Shown: positions 52,835-61,008 of the stretch, one piece after another
Layout: each line of letters begins with the position of its first letter
How positions within the stretch are numbered: the first letter of the stretch is position 1
Source of the DNA: Salininema proteolyticum
Lineage (GTDB): Bacteria; Actinomycetota; Actinomycetes; Mycobacteriales; Micromonosporaceae
NCBI RefSeq assembly: GCF_042685645.1
Contig: NZ_JBHUNX010000001.1
Coordinates: forward strand, 1,054,001 to 1,118,000
Length of the DNA stretch: 64,000 bases
Reading direction: 5' to 3'
The notes under the pieces: generated by a model
The model's database searches: none
The model's input: only the letters and a program-made list of their open reading frames with translations
Told to the model about the DNA's origin: nothing
Program-made: the position numbers and the translations under genes

Positions 52835-52889
52835 ACCGCGAGCCGGGCCGCACGGCCCGAGCTCACGGGCGGAACCGCCTACACGGTCG

Positions 52890-52924
52890 AGAGCCGCCGC
52901 GCGACACGGTCGCGCGGCGGCTCT
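52890..52924. terminator. Terminator between peroxiredoxin and hydrolase
   Basis: A perfect 16-bp stem (AGAGCCGCCGCGCGAC and its complement) with a 3-base ACG loop, followed by CTTC. It sits between convergent genes and may serve both. Confidence 0.75.
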
Positions 52925-53031
52925 CTTCATGTCGGCTTGTGGGCTTCGCCGTGATCTCGCCCGAAATTCCATGCGATCCGCCGAGGCCACTTCGTGGGAC
53001 GCCGTCCACTGTATGGAACGATTCGGGGCGT

Positions 53032-53742
53032 TCAGACGCCGGCGCGCTCCGCCAGCCAGGCGTCGACGGACCCCATGAAGGCCCCGAAGTCGTCGCGGTG
53101 AACGCAGTGGCCCGCCCCGGCCACCGTCACCACGTCGTATCCCTCGTCGGAGAGCCTTCCGGCGCTCGCCGGATCCACGCACAGCGACGGGTCCGCCAGT
53201 TGGACGAGCGACGGCACTGGCGGTGCCCCGGGGGCCCAGTTCTGGTCCATGAGTTCCATGCCCCGGAAGAACTCCACGTCGAACCGTCCGAAGCCCTCGA
53301 GCTCCGCGGCGATGTCGGCGTCGGACCACCGGGGGTTGAACTGCCGCACGGACTCGGCCGTGGACTCCTTCACCATCCGGGTCATGGCGTCGAAGGCGCC
53401 CGCCGGCACGGTCCCCAGGGGGAATCCGGGGTCGGAGTAGACGGCCCGCTTCGGCCGCAGCCGGTCGGCCGCCAGGGCCAGGGCGCGCCCGCCCATGGAG
53501 TGGCCGATGGCGAGGTCCGCCCCGGCGGGGAGGTTCTCCACCAGGTCGTCGCCGAGCGCGCGGTCGGAGTACTCGCCGCGGGGACTCCGGCCGTGGCCGC
53601 GCATGTCGATGGAGTGGACCTTGTAGCCGCGGCCGGTCAGGACGTCCTCGACCGCGTGCCAAGTGCCGTGGTCGGACATCGCGCCGTGGACGAGGAGGGC
53701 GGTCTTCGCGCCCGAGCCCGCCTCGTGGACATTCAGTTTCAT
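53032..53742 (-). CDS. Alpha/beta hydrolase
   Basis: A 236-residue cytoplasmic esterase-like enzyme. The nucleophile elbow is GHSMGG with S82; the oxyanion strand is ALLVHGAMSDHGTWH and the catalytic His is in GAGHCVHRDD near the C-terminus. Asp is probably in SIDMRGHGRSP or the later loop. Substrate is unknown. The AT-rich upstream region carries several TTTAC/GTAAA motifs. Confidence 0.87.
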   Translation of the reverse strand: MKLNVHEAGSGAKTALLVHGAMSDHGTWHAVEDVLTGRGYKVHSIDMRGHGRSPRGEYSDRALGDDLVENLPAGADLAIGHSMGGRALALAADRLRPKRAVYSDPGFPLGTVPAGAFDAMTRMVKESTAESVRQFNPRWSDADIAAELEGFGRFDVEFFRGMELMDQNWAPGAPPVPSLVQLADPSLCVDPASAGRLSDEGYDVVTVAGAGHCVHRDDFGAFMGSVDAWLAERAGV

Positions 53743-53754
53743 GGGAGCCTTCCC

Positions 53755-53829
53755 TTTACTACCTCGTAAAGCAGGACGATGAAGGCTAACTTTACAACGA
53801 AACGGTCACTCTGCCTACCTTGCGGTAGG
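53755..53829. promoter_or_regulatory. Operator-like dyads upstream of the alpha/beta hydrolase
   Basis: TTTAC-TACCTC-GTAAA at 53755-53770 is a dyad next to the hydrolase start, with a further TTTAC at 53791-53795. CCTACC-TTGC-GGTAGG (53814-53829) is a perfect 6-bp dyad. The stretch is AT-rich and probably holds the hydrolase promoter and regulator sites. The regulator is not in the window. Confidence 0.5.
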
Positions 53830-53856
53830 TAATATTTCGCCGTCGGCGGGAGCCCC

Positions 53857-54513
53857 TCACCTCACGTCCAACGTTCCCGACGGCGGGTGGGAAGCCCACC
53901 ACAGGTGCCCCAACCAGCGCGTCGACCACGCCACGAGGGCCGAGAGGACGATGATGAACAGCGCGACGCCCGTGGCACCGGCCAAGGCACCGGGCCAGCC
54001 GGCCCCGCCCGTGGGGTCTAGGAACGGATACGGGTACCAGTCGCCGGCCAGCGGCCCCCGGGCCAGCGTGTAGGCGAGGTAGGCCGCCGGGAAGACCAGC
54101 CACCAGAGCCACTGGGGGAAGCGGACCGCGTGCGCGGGAGGGAACAGGATCCAGTCGAGCACGACTATCGCCGGAACCAGGCGGTGGAAGGCGAAGTCCA
54201 GGAAGGGCGGCGAGTAGGCCGCGACCTCGGCGATGTCGACCAGCAGCGCCTGGTAGACGGTCACCGTGGTCACCAGGTACACCACGACGGCGCCCCGCCA
54301 GGCGTCCAGCCTGCCGCTGCGGTGGCCCTTCCCGATGGCCCAGGCGCTCGCGGCGAAGACGAGGCCGGCGATCACATTGGACTGGACGGTGAAGAAGGAG
54401 ACGTAGTTCGCGAGGCTGAAGCCCGGGCCCCACTCGGCGGCTATGGTCCCGAAGAAGACGGCGAAGACCAGCAGGGCCGTCAGACCGCGGTAGAGGGTGA
54501 CGAACGTGCGCAC
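53857..54513 (-). CDS. Pr6Pr-family membrane protein
   Basis: A 218-residue protein with six predicted transmembrane helices (TALLVFAVFFGTIAAEWG, VSFFTVQSNVIAGLVFAAS, GAVVVYLVTTVTVYQALL, LVPAIVVLDWILFPP, WWLVFPAAYLAYTLARGP, GVALFIIVLSALVAW). The order and the text SFFTVQSN, FHRLVPAIVVLDW and YPFLDPT match the bacterial Pr6Pr/FAR-17a-like family of unknown function. A conserved His and Asp in the core recall serine hydrolases of the AIG1 group. It stands alone between hydrolase and unknown gene. Confidence 0.85.
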   Translation of the reverse strand: MRTFVTLYRGLTALLVFAVFFGTIAAEWGPGFSLANYVSFFTVQSNVIAGLVFAASAWAIGKGHRSGRLDAWRGAVVVYLVTTVTVYQALLVDIAEVAAYSPPFLDFAFHRLVPAIVVLDWILFPPAHAVRFPQWLWWLVFPAAYLAYTLARGPLAGDWYPYPFLDPTGGAGWPGALAGATGVALFIIVLSALVAWSTRWLGHLWWASHPPSGTLDVR

Positions 54514-54618
54514 TTCGGCCTCCGCTCTCTATGGGGCGGGAACCCGGTGGGCGTCGCCGGCCGCTCGGCGTGAGCCGCCACCGCCCTCCGCGGGCGGCAA
54601 CCCGGTTCCCGGACAAGG

Positions 54619-56163
54619 TCACTCGAAGAGGCCTTCCGCGCTGTCCCGCAGGCGCTCGGCGAGTCGGCGAACGTCCGGCGCCTCGCCGAGCGTCCGAGGC
54701 CGGGCGCCCCGCCTGCCCGAATGGAGCACGGCGGAGACGCGGTCGGTCCCCAGTCGAACACTTATCGTAGCCGGGCCGACGCGCTGCCGCAGGCTGCTGA
54801 GCGAAGACATGAGGTCGGCAAGTACCAGCCGCTCGGAGAATGTGTCCACGGTGGCGTGTCCGGTCGGGGTGTCCAGGTCGCGCCGGGCGACGTCGGGGAA
54901 GCGGTTCCAGCAGTCGGCGGCCGCGGCCTCCAGGGAGTGGTGCAGGATCGCCACGCCCGAGGGCCGGAAGGGCTCGGCGAACGGGGTGACCCCCACGCCC
55001 CAGCGCTTTCCCGCGTGCGCGGTCCCCTCGTTCCGCCGGTTCGTCTCGTCGCGGATCGCCGCGTGCACCTCTCCTCCCATGGACCACACGAGTTCGGCGA
55101 GGGAGCCGAGCCGATCCGGCGGGGGAGGGGACACAATGGCGTAACCGCGCGCCCCGGCCGACTTCGCGGTGCACCGGGCGATGAAGGTGGCCTCCAAGTC
55201 CCGCGCCGAGGACCCCGCCGGCGCGATGACCGCCGCGTCGAGGAAGTCCGCGCCGACCGGAAGGTTCCTCCTGTCCTTGACGAGCGCGTAGTCGATGCCG
55301 TGGTCGAACAGGACGTCTCGCGGGCGCGGAACGTTCCTGAGTTCGTGGCGCGGGTCGCCGAACGACGTCGACCGCGGCAGCGGCGTGCCCGGCCCTCCGC
55401 GCACGGTCCGGTGGTCGGTGAACCCCGCGAAATCGGTGACCGTCCACGTGAAACCGTCGTAAAAGGATCCCCGGCCGGCGCACGAGGGACAGGACGTGCT
55501 CTTGTCGGGGCATTCACGTTCGGGGACCGGGTCTCCCCAGAAGTCGGGTTCGGGCCGCTCCCCGACGTCGTGCCACGCGCCGTTGCGCCAGACCGCGGCG
55601 CCGGCGCCGCCGTCGAAGAGCGCCTCTATACCGCCCAGGGACGATCCCTTCCAGCCGACGCCGTCGACTTCGGAGAGGTACCGGCCGGTGCCGCCGGGGA
55701 GCTTCTTGTCGATGCGGCCCCAGTCGTCCACGAGCTCCCGCCACTCCGCCGATTCCACCGCGGCACGCAGGGAGCGCTCGCGCGGGCGCGGGCGAGGCGG
55801 CAGGTCGTCCATGGGGGTCGCCACCTGCAGGGCCCAGCGGCCGTCCTCGTGCCAGATCAGAAGGTCGGCCGCAACGTCGGAGGCGAGCTTAGTCCAATGC
55901 CGCAGCTTCTCGACGGGGTCGGCGAGTACGAGATTGCCGCCCGCGACGACGATACGCGCCCGGCGCGGCAGGCCGTCCTCGCCGCGCGGGACGGGCCGGA
56001 GTGTGCGGCGAGCCTTCTTGTCCAGCGCGATGCCCAGGCGCTCGGCCGCCTCTTCCGCGGCCGACAGGACCTCGGTGTACTCGCCCTGCGCCTCCACCGC
56101 GGCCCGTTCGAAGCGCCCGCCGTCGCGGTCGACGACCCAGACCTCGATCGTCCCGGCCGTCAT
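54619..56163 (-). CDS. Unknown 514-residue protein coupled to a MarR regulator
   Basis: No family is recognised. ATG 56163 overlaps the MarR stop (ATGA), so the two are translationally coupled. Visible parts: an N-terminal region with IEVWVVDRDGGRF, a helical segment EEAAERLGIALDKKARRTLRPVPRGEDG, a middle with cysteines ECPDKSTSCPSCAGRGSFYDG (C-x7-C-x2-C, with CxxCxGxG recalling a DnaJ-type zinc site), and an alpha/beta C-terminal half (HATVDTFSERLVLADLMSSLSSLRQRV). There is no signal peptide or transmembrane helix. Codon use is normal. It could sense or modify a ligand of the MarR regulator; this is speculation. Confidence 0.65.
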   Translation of the reverse strand: MTAGTIEVWVVDRDGGRFERAAVEAQGEYTEVLSAAEEAAERLGIALDKKARRTLRPVPRGEDGLPRRARIVVAGGNLVLADPVEKLRHWTKLASDVAADLLIWHEDGRWALQVATPMDDLPPRPRPRERSLRAAVESAEWRELVDDWGRIDKKLPGGTGRYLSEVDGVGWKGSSLGGIEALFDGGAGAAVWRNGAWHDVGERPEPDFWGDPVPERECPDKSTSCPSCAGRGSFYDGFTWTVTDFAGFTDHRTVRGGPGTPLPRSTSFGDPRHELRNVPRPRDVLFDHGIDYALVKDRRNLPVGADFLDAAVIAPAGSSARDLEATFIARCTAKSAGARGYAIVSPPPPDRLGSLAELVWSMGGEVHAAIRDETNRRNEGTAHAGKRWGVGVTPFAEPFRPSGVAILHHSLEAAAADCWNRFPDVARRDLDTPTGHATVDTFSERLVLADLMSSLSSLRQRVGPATISVRLGTDRVSAVLHSGRRGARPRTLGEAPDVRRLAERLRDSAEGLFE

Positions 56164-56663
56164 GCGCCGTTCCCGTGGATCTTCCGGAGCAGGCGATCGA
56201 ACTCGCGGCGCTCCTCCTCGTCGAGGGGCGAGAGGACGTCGTCGAGGACGTCGACCTCTTCGCGGACCGCGGCCTCCACGGTCGCCCGGCCCTTCTCGGT
56301 CAGGTGGATGCTCAGGCTCCGCCGGTCCGCGGGGGCGGGGCAGCGCTCGATCATGCCGGACTCCTCCAGCCTGTCGAGCCTTCCCGTCAGCCCGCCCGAG
56401 GTGAGCATCAGCGACTCGGAGATCGCCTTCGGGGAGAGGGCGAACGGTTCGCCGCTGCGCCGGAGGGTCGCCAGCACGTCGAACTCGCCCCGGCCCAGCC
56501 CGTGATCCTTGAAGACCGCTTTCAGCCTGGGCGACACCAGCAGCCGCGAGATCCGGTGGACGCGTCCGATGGTGCCCATGGAGTCGGTGTGCAGGTCCGG
56601 AAGTTCGCGGTTCCACTGCTCGGTGATCGTGTCGACGGCATCGCTCATGTCCCCATTATTCAC
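56160..56663 (-). CDS. MarR-family transcriptional regulator
   Basis: A 167-residue winged-helix regulator. The recognition region is SPKAISESLMLTSGGLTGRLDRLEESGMIERCPAPADRRSLSIHLTEKG (about 78-126), with the wing DRRSLSIHL. MarR dimers bind palindromes and are released by small ligands. It diverges from an EamA exporter, and a perfect palindrome lies in the gap. GTG 56663 opens the frame; ATG 56648 is an alternative. Its stop is coupled to the unknown protein. Confidence 0.9.
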   Translation of the reverse strand: MNNGDMSDAVDTITEQWNRELPDLHTDSMGTIGRVHRISRLLVSPRLKAVFKDHGLGRGEFDVLATLRRSGEPFALSPKAISESLMLTSGGLTGRLDRLEESGMIERCPAPADRRSLSIHLTEKGRATVEAAVREEVDVLDDVLSPLDEEERREFDRLLRKIHGNGA

Positions 56664-56700
56664 GGCGCCCCGCCTGTGCCCTGTCTTACCCGGAAAATAC

Positions 56701-56748
56701 TTGACCCTAATTAGCTTAGTGCTAAGCTACTTTTATGCAAGCTACTTT
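56701..56748 (+). promoter_or_regulatory. Promoter and MarR operator of the exporter gene
   Basis: TAGCTTAG-TG-CTAAGCTA (56712-56729) is a perfect 8-bp dyad, typical of MarR operators. TTGACC (56701-56706), 16 bp, TAAGCT (56723-56728) forms a -35/-10 pair with the -10 inside the dyad, so a bound MarR would block RNA polymerase. A further direct repeat AAGCTACTTT at 56724-56733 and 56739-56748 lies beside it. Confidence 0.75.
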
Positions 56749-56763
56749 CCGCGAGGTGCGGAC

Positions 56764-57657
56764 ATGAGAGTCCGCGATGTCGCCCTCACCGCCCTGGCCC
56801 CGCTCATGTGGGGATCCACCTACGCGGTGACCACCGAGTTCCTCCCACCCGACCGCCCCGTCCTGACCGCCTTCCTGCGCGCCCTGCCCGCCGGCCTCCT
56901 CCTGATCCTCATCTCCCGCCGCCTCCCCAGCGGCGAGTGGTGGTGGAAGTCCGCCGTCATCGGATTCCTCAACATCGGCGCCTTCTTCGTCCTCCTCTTC
57001 ATCGCCGCCTACAACCTCCCCGGAGGCGTGGCCGCCGTGGCCTCGGCCATCGGACCGCTCGCCGCGGCGGGGGCGTCGATCCTCATCCTGCGCAGCCGCG
57101 TCCGCGCCCGCACCTGGGTGCTCGGCATCGTCGCGGTCTTCGGCATCGCGCTGGTCGCACTCACCGCCGACGCCCGCCTCGACCTGGTGGGCATGCTGGC
57201 GGGAGTCGCCGGGGCCGTGTCGATGTCCACCTCGACGGTGCTCACCAAGAAATGGGGCATGCCCCCGGACGCCGGGCCCGCCGCGATCGCCGGCTGGCAG
57301 CTGGCCTGGGGCGGGCTCTTCCTGGCCCCCGCGGCCCTCCTCATCGAGGGCTCCCTGCCGGCACTCACCACGACCAACCTCCTCGGATACCTCTACCTGG
57401 GCCTGATCAACACCGCCCTGGGCTACTGGCTCTGGTTCCGGGGGATCTCCCGGCTCAACCCCGTGGCCATCACCTTCCTGGGCATCGGGTCGCCCCTCTC
57501 GGCCGCCGTCATAGGACTGGCGTTCATGGGGGAGTCCTTCACCGCCCTTCAGGCGGCCGGATTCGTCATCGCCCTCGGCGCGGCCCTAGGGGCCCAACTG
57601 CAGGGCAGACCCGCGCCGCCGAAGAAGACCGAAGAGAAGTCCCTCGCCGGAGTCTGA
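56764..57657 (+). CDS. EamA/DMT-family transporter
   Basis: A 297-residue inner-membrane exporter with ten helices in two EamA repeats (1-140 and 150-285). Text such as ALAPLMWGSTYAVTTEFLPPDRPVLTAFLRALPAG opens the first repeat, and GLINTALGYWLWFRGISRLNP falls in the second. ATG 56764 follows GAGGTG. It is repressed, by inference, by the divergent MarR. Substrate unknown, perhaps an amino acid, nucleoside or drug. Confidence 0.92.
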   Translation: MRVRDVALTALAPLMWGSTYAVTTEFLPPDRPVLTAFLRALPAGLLLILISRRLPSGEWWWKSAVIGFLNIGAFFVLLFIAAYNLPGGVAAVASAIGPLAAAGASILILRSRVRARTWVLGIVAVFGIALVALTADARLDLVGMLAGVAGAVSMSTSTVLTKKWGMPPDAGPAAIAGWQLAWGGLFLAPAALLIEGSLPALTTTNLLGYLYLGLINTALGYWLWFRGISRLNPVAITFLGIGSPLSAAVIGLAFMGESFTALQAAGFVIALGAALGAQLQGRPAPPKKTEEKSLAGV

Positions 57658-57687
57658 CCGCCCCACCCGAGAGAACAGGAGCACCGC

Positions 57688-58305
57688 ATGAAGATCGCCG
57701 TACTAGGAGCCGCCGGACAGGCCGGTTCCCGCATCGTCGCCGAGGCCCGCTCGCGCGGCCACCACGCCACCGCCGTCGTCCGACGCCCGATCGAGTCCGA
57801 CCACGTGATCGCCGACGCCTCGGACGCAGAGGCCGTCGGGCGCCTGGCCGCCTCGCACGACGCACTCGTCCACGCCGTCCGCCCGCCCTTCGGGCGGGAA
57901 GCGCTCTACGACCCGATCATGGAGAGCGTCCTCGCCGGCGTCCGCCCCACCGACGCACGGCTCTACGTTGTCGGCGGCGCGGCGGCGCTCCGGGTTCCCG
58001 ACACCGGAGACCTTCTCAAGGACGACCCTCGGTACACGCACCCCGACTGGATGCCGACCATTGAGGCGAGCTACCGGCAGTACCTCATCTGCGCCGCCGA
58101 GGACCGAGCCGCCTGGACGTACGCCGCTCCGCCGGCCGAGTTCGAGCCCGGGAAGAAGCTCGGCGCCTACCGGCGGGGGAGCGGCGAACTCCTGGTCGGC
58201 TCCGACGGAAGGGCGCGGCTCTCCATGGAGGACTTCGCGCTCGCGCTGCTGGACGAGATCGAGACGCCCACGGTCTCCCGGTCCATGATCACCTTCGCCT
58301 ACTGA
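57688..58305 (+). CDS. NmrA-like NAD(P)-binding protein
   Basis: A 205-residue Rossmann-fold protein. The dinucleotide motif is IAVLGAAGQAGSRIVAEARSRGH at the N-terminus, with later YVVGGAAALRVPDT. It is of the short atypical SDR type (NmrA/SDR_a5), which bind NAD(P)H or act as reductases. GGAG lies upstream of ATG 57688. It follows the EamA gene by 30 bp and is probably co-transcribed from the MarR-controlled promoter. Confidence 0.88.
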   Translation: MKIAVLGAAGQAGSRIVAEARSRGHHATAVVRRPIESDHVIADASDAEAVGRLAASHDALVHAVRPPFGREALYDPIMESVLAGVRPTDARLYVVGGAAALRVPDTGDLLKDDPRYTHPDWMPTIEASYRQYLICAAEDRAAWTYAAPPAEFEPGKKLGAYRRGSGELLVGSDGRARLSMEDFALALLDEIETPTVSRSMITFAY

Positions 58306-58418
58306 CCGGCCGTTCGTGCCGGGCCGTCCCTTGCGGCTCGGCCCTTGGGACGCCTCCTTCCTCGGGCCGGCGCGACACGCCCTCGCGCTCCCGTACCGGA
58401 CCGTCTACCATCGCGACC

Positions 58419-59039
58419 ATGGCAGTACTCGATCACCTCGTCCTCGCCACGCCCCGACTCGAAGAGACGGTGGAGGACATCGCCGGGCGCCTGGGAGAGA
58501 CCCCCGCGCCCGGCGGTCGCCACGTCGGCCTCGGAACGCGCAACCATTTGCTCGGGCTCGGCCGCGGCGCCTACCTGGAGATAGTGGGGCCCGACCCGGA
58601 ACAGCCCGAACCGGAGTTCCCGCGCCCCTTCGGCATCGACTCGCTCGACCGGGCCTCCATCGTCACGTGGGCCGTTCGCACCGACGATATCGAAGGCGCG
58701 GTCTCTTCCGCGCGCTCCGTCGGCCGCGACCCGGGGGACGTCCGTCCGATGTCGCGGAAGACCCCTGGCGGCGACCTTCTCTCCTGGCGCCTGACCCTCG
58801 ACGAAGACGGCACGCACTCCGGCGTGGTCCCGTTCCTCATCGACTGGGGCTCAACGCCGCACCCCTCCCGGGGCCTGCCGGTCGTCCCGCTGGAGAGCCT
58901 GGAGGTCACCCACCCCGCACCCTCCGAGGCGGAGAAGAGCCTGCGCGCGCTGGGTGTCGGCCAGACCGTGACGGAAGGGGCGCGACCTGCGCTCGTCGCC
59001 CGCCTCTCGACCGAGTCCGGTTCCGTCATTCTCACCTGA
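58419..59039 (+). CDS. VOC-family glyoxalase-like protein
   Basis: A 206-residue protein of the Glyoxalase_3-like (VOC) group. DHLVLATPRLEETVEDIAGRLG opens the first module, with LGLGRGAYLEIVGPDPEQP typical of metal-binding VOC domains, and a second half with LEVTHPAPSEAEKSLRALGV. Several His and Glu residues could bind a metal. Substrate is unknown. It precedes the tRNA gene by 120 bp, the end of the ordinary core region. Confidence 0.85.
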   Translation: MAVLDHLVLATPRLEETVEDIAGRLGETPAPGGRHVGLGTRNHLLGLGRGAYLEIVGPDPEQPEPEFPRPFGIDSLDRASIVTWAVRTDDIEGAVSSARSVGRDPGDVRPMSRKTPGGDLLSWRLTLDEDGTHSGVVPFLIDWGSTPHPSRGLPVVPLESLEVTHPAPSEAEKSLRALGVGQTVTEGARPALVARLSTESGSVILT

Positions 59040-59158
59040 CCTGCCCATTCGCCGGGAGTCGTGCCCGTGCTCGCCATCACGCCCGGTGCGCGTCTCGCTG
59101 GGGAGCTGCGACTCCATGCTGTACCATGGTTCTCGTTGCCGATTTCGGCGGCGGACAC

Positions 59159-59230
59159 GGGTACTTAGCTCAGCGGTAGAGCACTGCTCTTACAAAGCAG
59201 CGGTCACTGGTTCGATCCCAGTAGTGCCCA
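59159..59230 (+). tRNA. tRNA-Val (anticodon TAC)
   Basis: A 72-nt cloverleaf. The acceptor GGGTACT pairs with AGTGCCC; D stem GCTC/GAGC; anticodon stem CTGCT/AGCAG with loop CTTACAA (anticodon TAC, reads GTA, valine); T stem ACTGG/CCAGT with loop TTCGATC. The discriminator is A; CCA is not encoded. The variable loop is 5 nt. Confidence 0.96.
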
Positions 59231-59236
59231 CCGGTG

Positions 59237-59275
59237 AAAAGGGCCCCGGAGGAACTTCCTCCGGGGCCCTTTTTT
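59237..59275 (+). terminator. Rho-independent terminator after tRNA-Val
   Basis: An 18-bp near-perfect stem (AAAAGGGCCCCGGAGGAA with its complement, one central C) runs into a T6 run at 59270-59275. Textbook intrinsic terminator. Confidence 0.9.
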
Positions 59276-59301
59276 GGGAACAGCCAGTGGTAAATGGACG
59301 C

Positions 59302-59502
59302 TCATTCGGCGTCGGAACACCCGTTGGCGATCTCCTCATCCCACATCAAAGCCCCGTTCTGAACGACGGGCCTTATTCGGTGGCGGTCGATCCGCGCAGT
59401 CGCCGACGGGTACTTGCGACGCAGGATCTCCATGACGTCTCTCGGATGAACCCCGCCTTCGACTGGCATCGAGCCACAGGTCTTTCGCCCGGTACGAACC
59501 AT
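59302..59502 (-). CDS. Possible small protein of 66 residues after the tRNA
   Basis: The 315-bp stretch between the tRNA terminator and the amidase contains one plausible minus-strand ORF, from ATG 59502, with reasonable codon use (VMEILRRKYPSATARIDRHRIRPVV, ending CSDAE). An overlapping alternative frame at 59336-59530 encodes a short CPTCHG zinc-like peptide. Neither has a recognised family or a good ribosome-binding site. It could be a remnant of an element inserted at the tRNA. Confidence 0.3.
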   Translation of the reverse strand: MVRTGRKTCGSMPVEGGVHPRDVMEILRRKYPSATARIDRHRIRPVVQNGALMWDEEIANGCSDAE

Positions 59503-59590
59503 GGCACGTCGGACACCGGCCTTGGCTCAACGGTTGCCCCGGCTCCGGTCGAAGTTACGTGGTTCGCTAGGGAAACTGCACGGTCGGCGG

Positions 59591-61000
59591 CTATCGGGAA
59601 ACCGCCGGATGCACAGTCGCCTCCGGAAGGACCTCCTCGGCCAGCTTGGCGACGGCGAGCACCAAGTCGTCGGAGTGACGCGGCCCTATGATCTGCATGC
59701 CGACCGGGACACCACTCGACGTGAACCCGGCCGGGACGCTGATCGCCGGCTGCCGGGTCATGTTGAACGGGTAGCTGAATCCGGCCCACCGCTGCCAACT
59801 GGACAGTCCGCTCCCCGGCGGGACGTCGTGTCCGGCCTCGAACGGCTGGACCGCCACCGTCGGCGTGATCAGGACGTCGTGGTGGGTGTGGAACTCGCCC
59901 ATGCGAATGCCGAGCGCCGCACCCGCGGCGAGCGCGTCGAGATACTCGCCGGCGGAGTAGGTCATCCCTTTCTCCCAGACCCGGCGGAGGCCGCTATCCA
60001 CCTTCTCGGCCGATCCCTCGGGGAAGCTGTCCAGCCACTTGGCCGCACCGGCGGCCCACAGCAGTTCGAACGCCTCCACCGGGTCGTCGAACCCGGGGTC
60101 GGACTGCTCCACGTGCAGTCCCGCCTCGTTCAGCGCGGCCACCGCCGAGCCGACGATCTGACCGACCTCGGGGTCCACGTCGAGGTAGCCGAGGTTCGGA
60201 GAGTACGCCGCGCGCAGCCCGCGCACGTCCCGCCGGACCGCCTCCCGGTAGGCGGCCAGCAGCGGCGGCAGTGCGGTCGGGTCGCGGTAGTCGGGAACCG
60301 CGAGCACGTCCAGTAGGAGCGCGACGTCGTCCACCGAGCGCGCCATCGGGCCGGCGTGCGCGAGCGGCCCGAACGGGCTCGCCGGGTACAGCGGGATCCG
60401 GCTGCCGGTCGGCTTGAATCCGACGATGCCGCAGAACGAGGCGGGTATGCGCACCGAGCCGCCGGCGTCGGTGCCCACCGAGAGCCCGCCCATCCCGGTG
60501 GCGACCGCTACCGCGCTGCCGCCGCTGGAGCCGCCCGGGGTGAGGTCGGGGTTCCACGGGTTGCGGGTGATGCCCTCCAGCGGGCTGTCGGTGACCGCCT
60601 TCCAGCCCAGTTCCGGAGTGGTGGTCTTGCCGAGCAGGACCAGCCCGTGCTTGCGCAGCCGGGCGGTCGCCGGGCTGTCGGTGTCCCAGGCCTGTTCCGG
60701 GTCGATGCAGCGGGAGCCGCGCAGCGTCGGCCAGCCCCGGGTGAGGAACATGTCCTTGATGGAGGCGGGCACGCCGTCCAGCCATCCGATGGGGTTGCCT
60801 TCGAGCCAGCGAGCTTCGGACTCCCTGGCGCTGTCGAGTGCCGCTTCCGGGTCGACCAGGCAGTAGGCGTTGTAGGCGCCGTCGAGCTCGTTGATCGCCT
60901 CCAGCGCGGCCTCGGTGGCCTCGACAGGGGACAGTTCTCGCGTCGCGTAGGCGGCGGCGAGCTCGCTCGCGGTCGGCAGGGCACTGGTGTTCGCTGGCAT
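59591..61000 (-). CDS. Amidase (amidase signature family)
   Basis: A 469-residue amidohydrolase that cleaves amides to acids. The Ser-cisSer-Lys triad is visible: K82 in GVPASIKDMF, the cis-Ser S158 in TPGGSSGGSAV, and the nucleophile S182 in GTDAGGSVRIPAS. ATG 61000 follows GAGGAGA; ORF extension to 61954 is a shadow of the dehydrogenase. Its substrate is probably a small dicarboxylic or carbamoyl amide used by the neighbouring dehydrogenase and racemase-fold enzymes. It lies 8 bp after the dehydrogenase stop, in the same unit. Confidence 0.92.
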   Translation of the reverse strand: MPANTSALPTASELAAAYATRELSPVEATEAALEAINELDGAYNAYCLVDPEAALDSARESEARWLEGNPIGWLDGVPASIKDMFLTRGWPTLRGSRCIDPEQAWDTDSPATARLRKHGLVLLGKTTTPELGWKAVTDSPLEGITRNPWNPDLTPGGSSGGSAVAVATGMGGLSVGTDAGGSVRIPASFCGIVGFKPTGSRIPLYPASPFGPLAHAGPMARSVDDVALLLDVLAVPDYRDPTALPPLLAAYREAVRRDVRGLRAAYSPNLGYLDVDPEVGQIVGSAVAALNEAGLHVEQSDPGFDDPVEAFELLWAAGAAKWLDSFPEGSAEKVDSGLRRVWEKGMTYSAGEYLDALAAGAALGIRMGEFHTHHDVLITPTVAVQPFEAGHDVPPGSGLSSWQRWAGFSYPFNMTRQPAISVPAGFTSSGVPVGMQIIGPRHSDDLVLAVAKLAEEVLPEATVHPAVSR

Positions 61001-61008
61001 GTCTCTCC

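Noticed and set aside
59159..59230. Integration (att) site at the tRNA-Val
   Set aside because: No integrase and no repeated copy of the tRNA 3' end was found in the window, so an island boundary here remains speculation.
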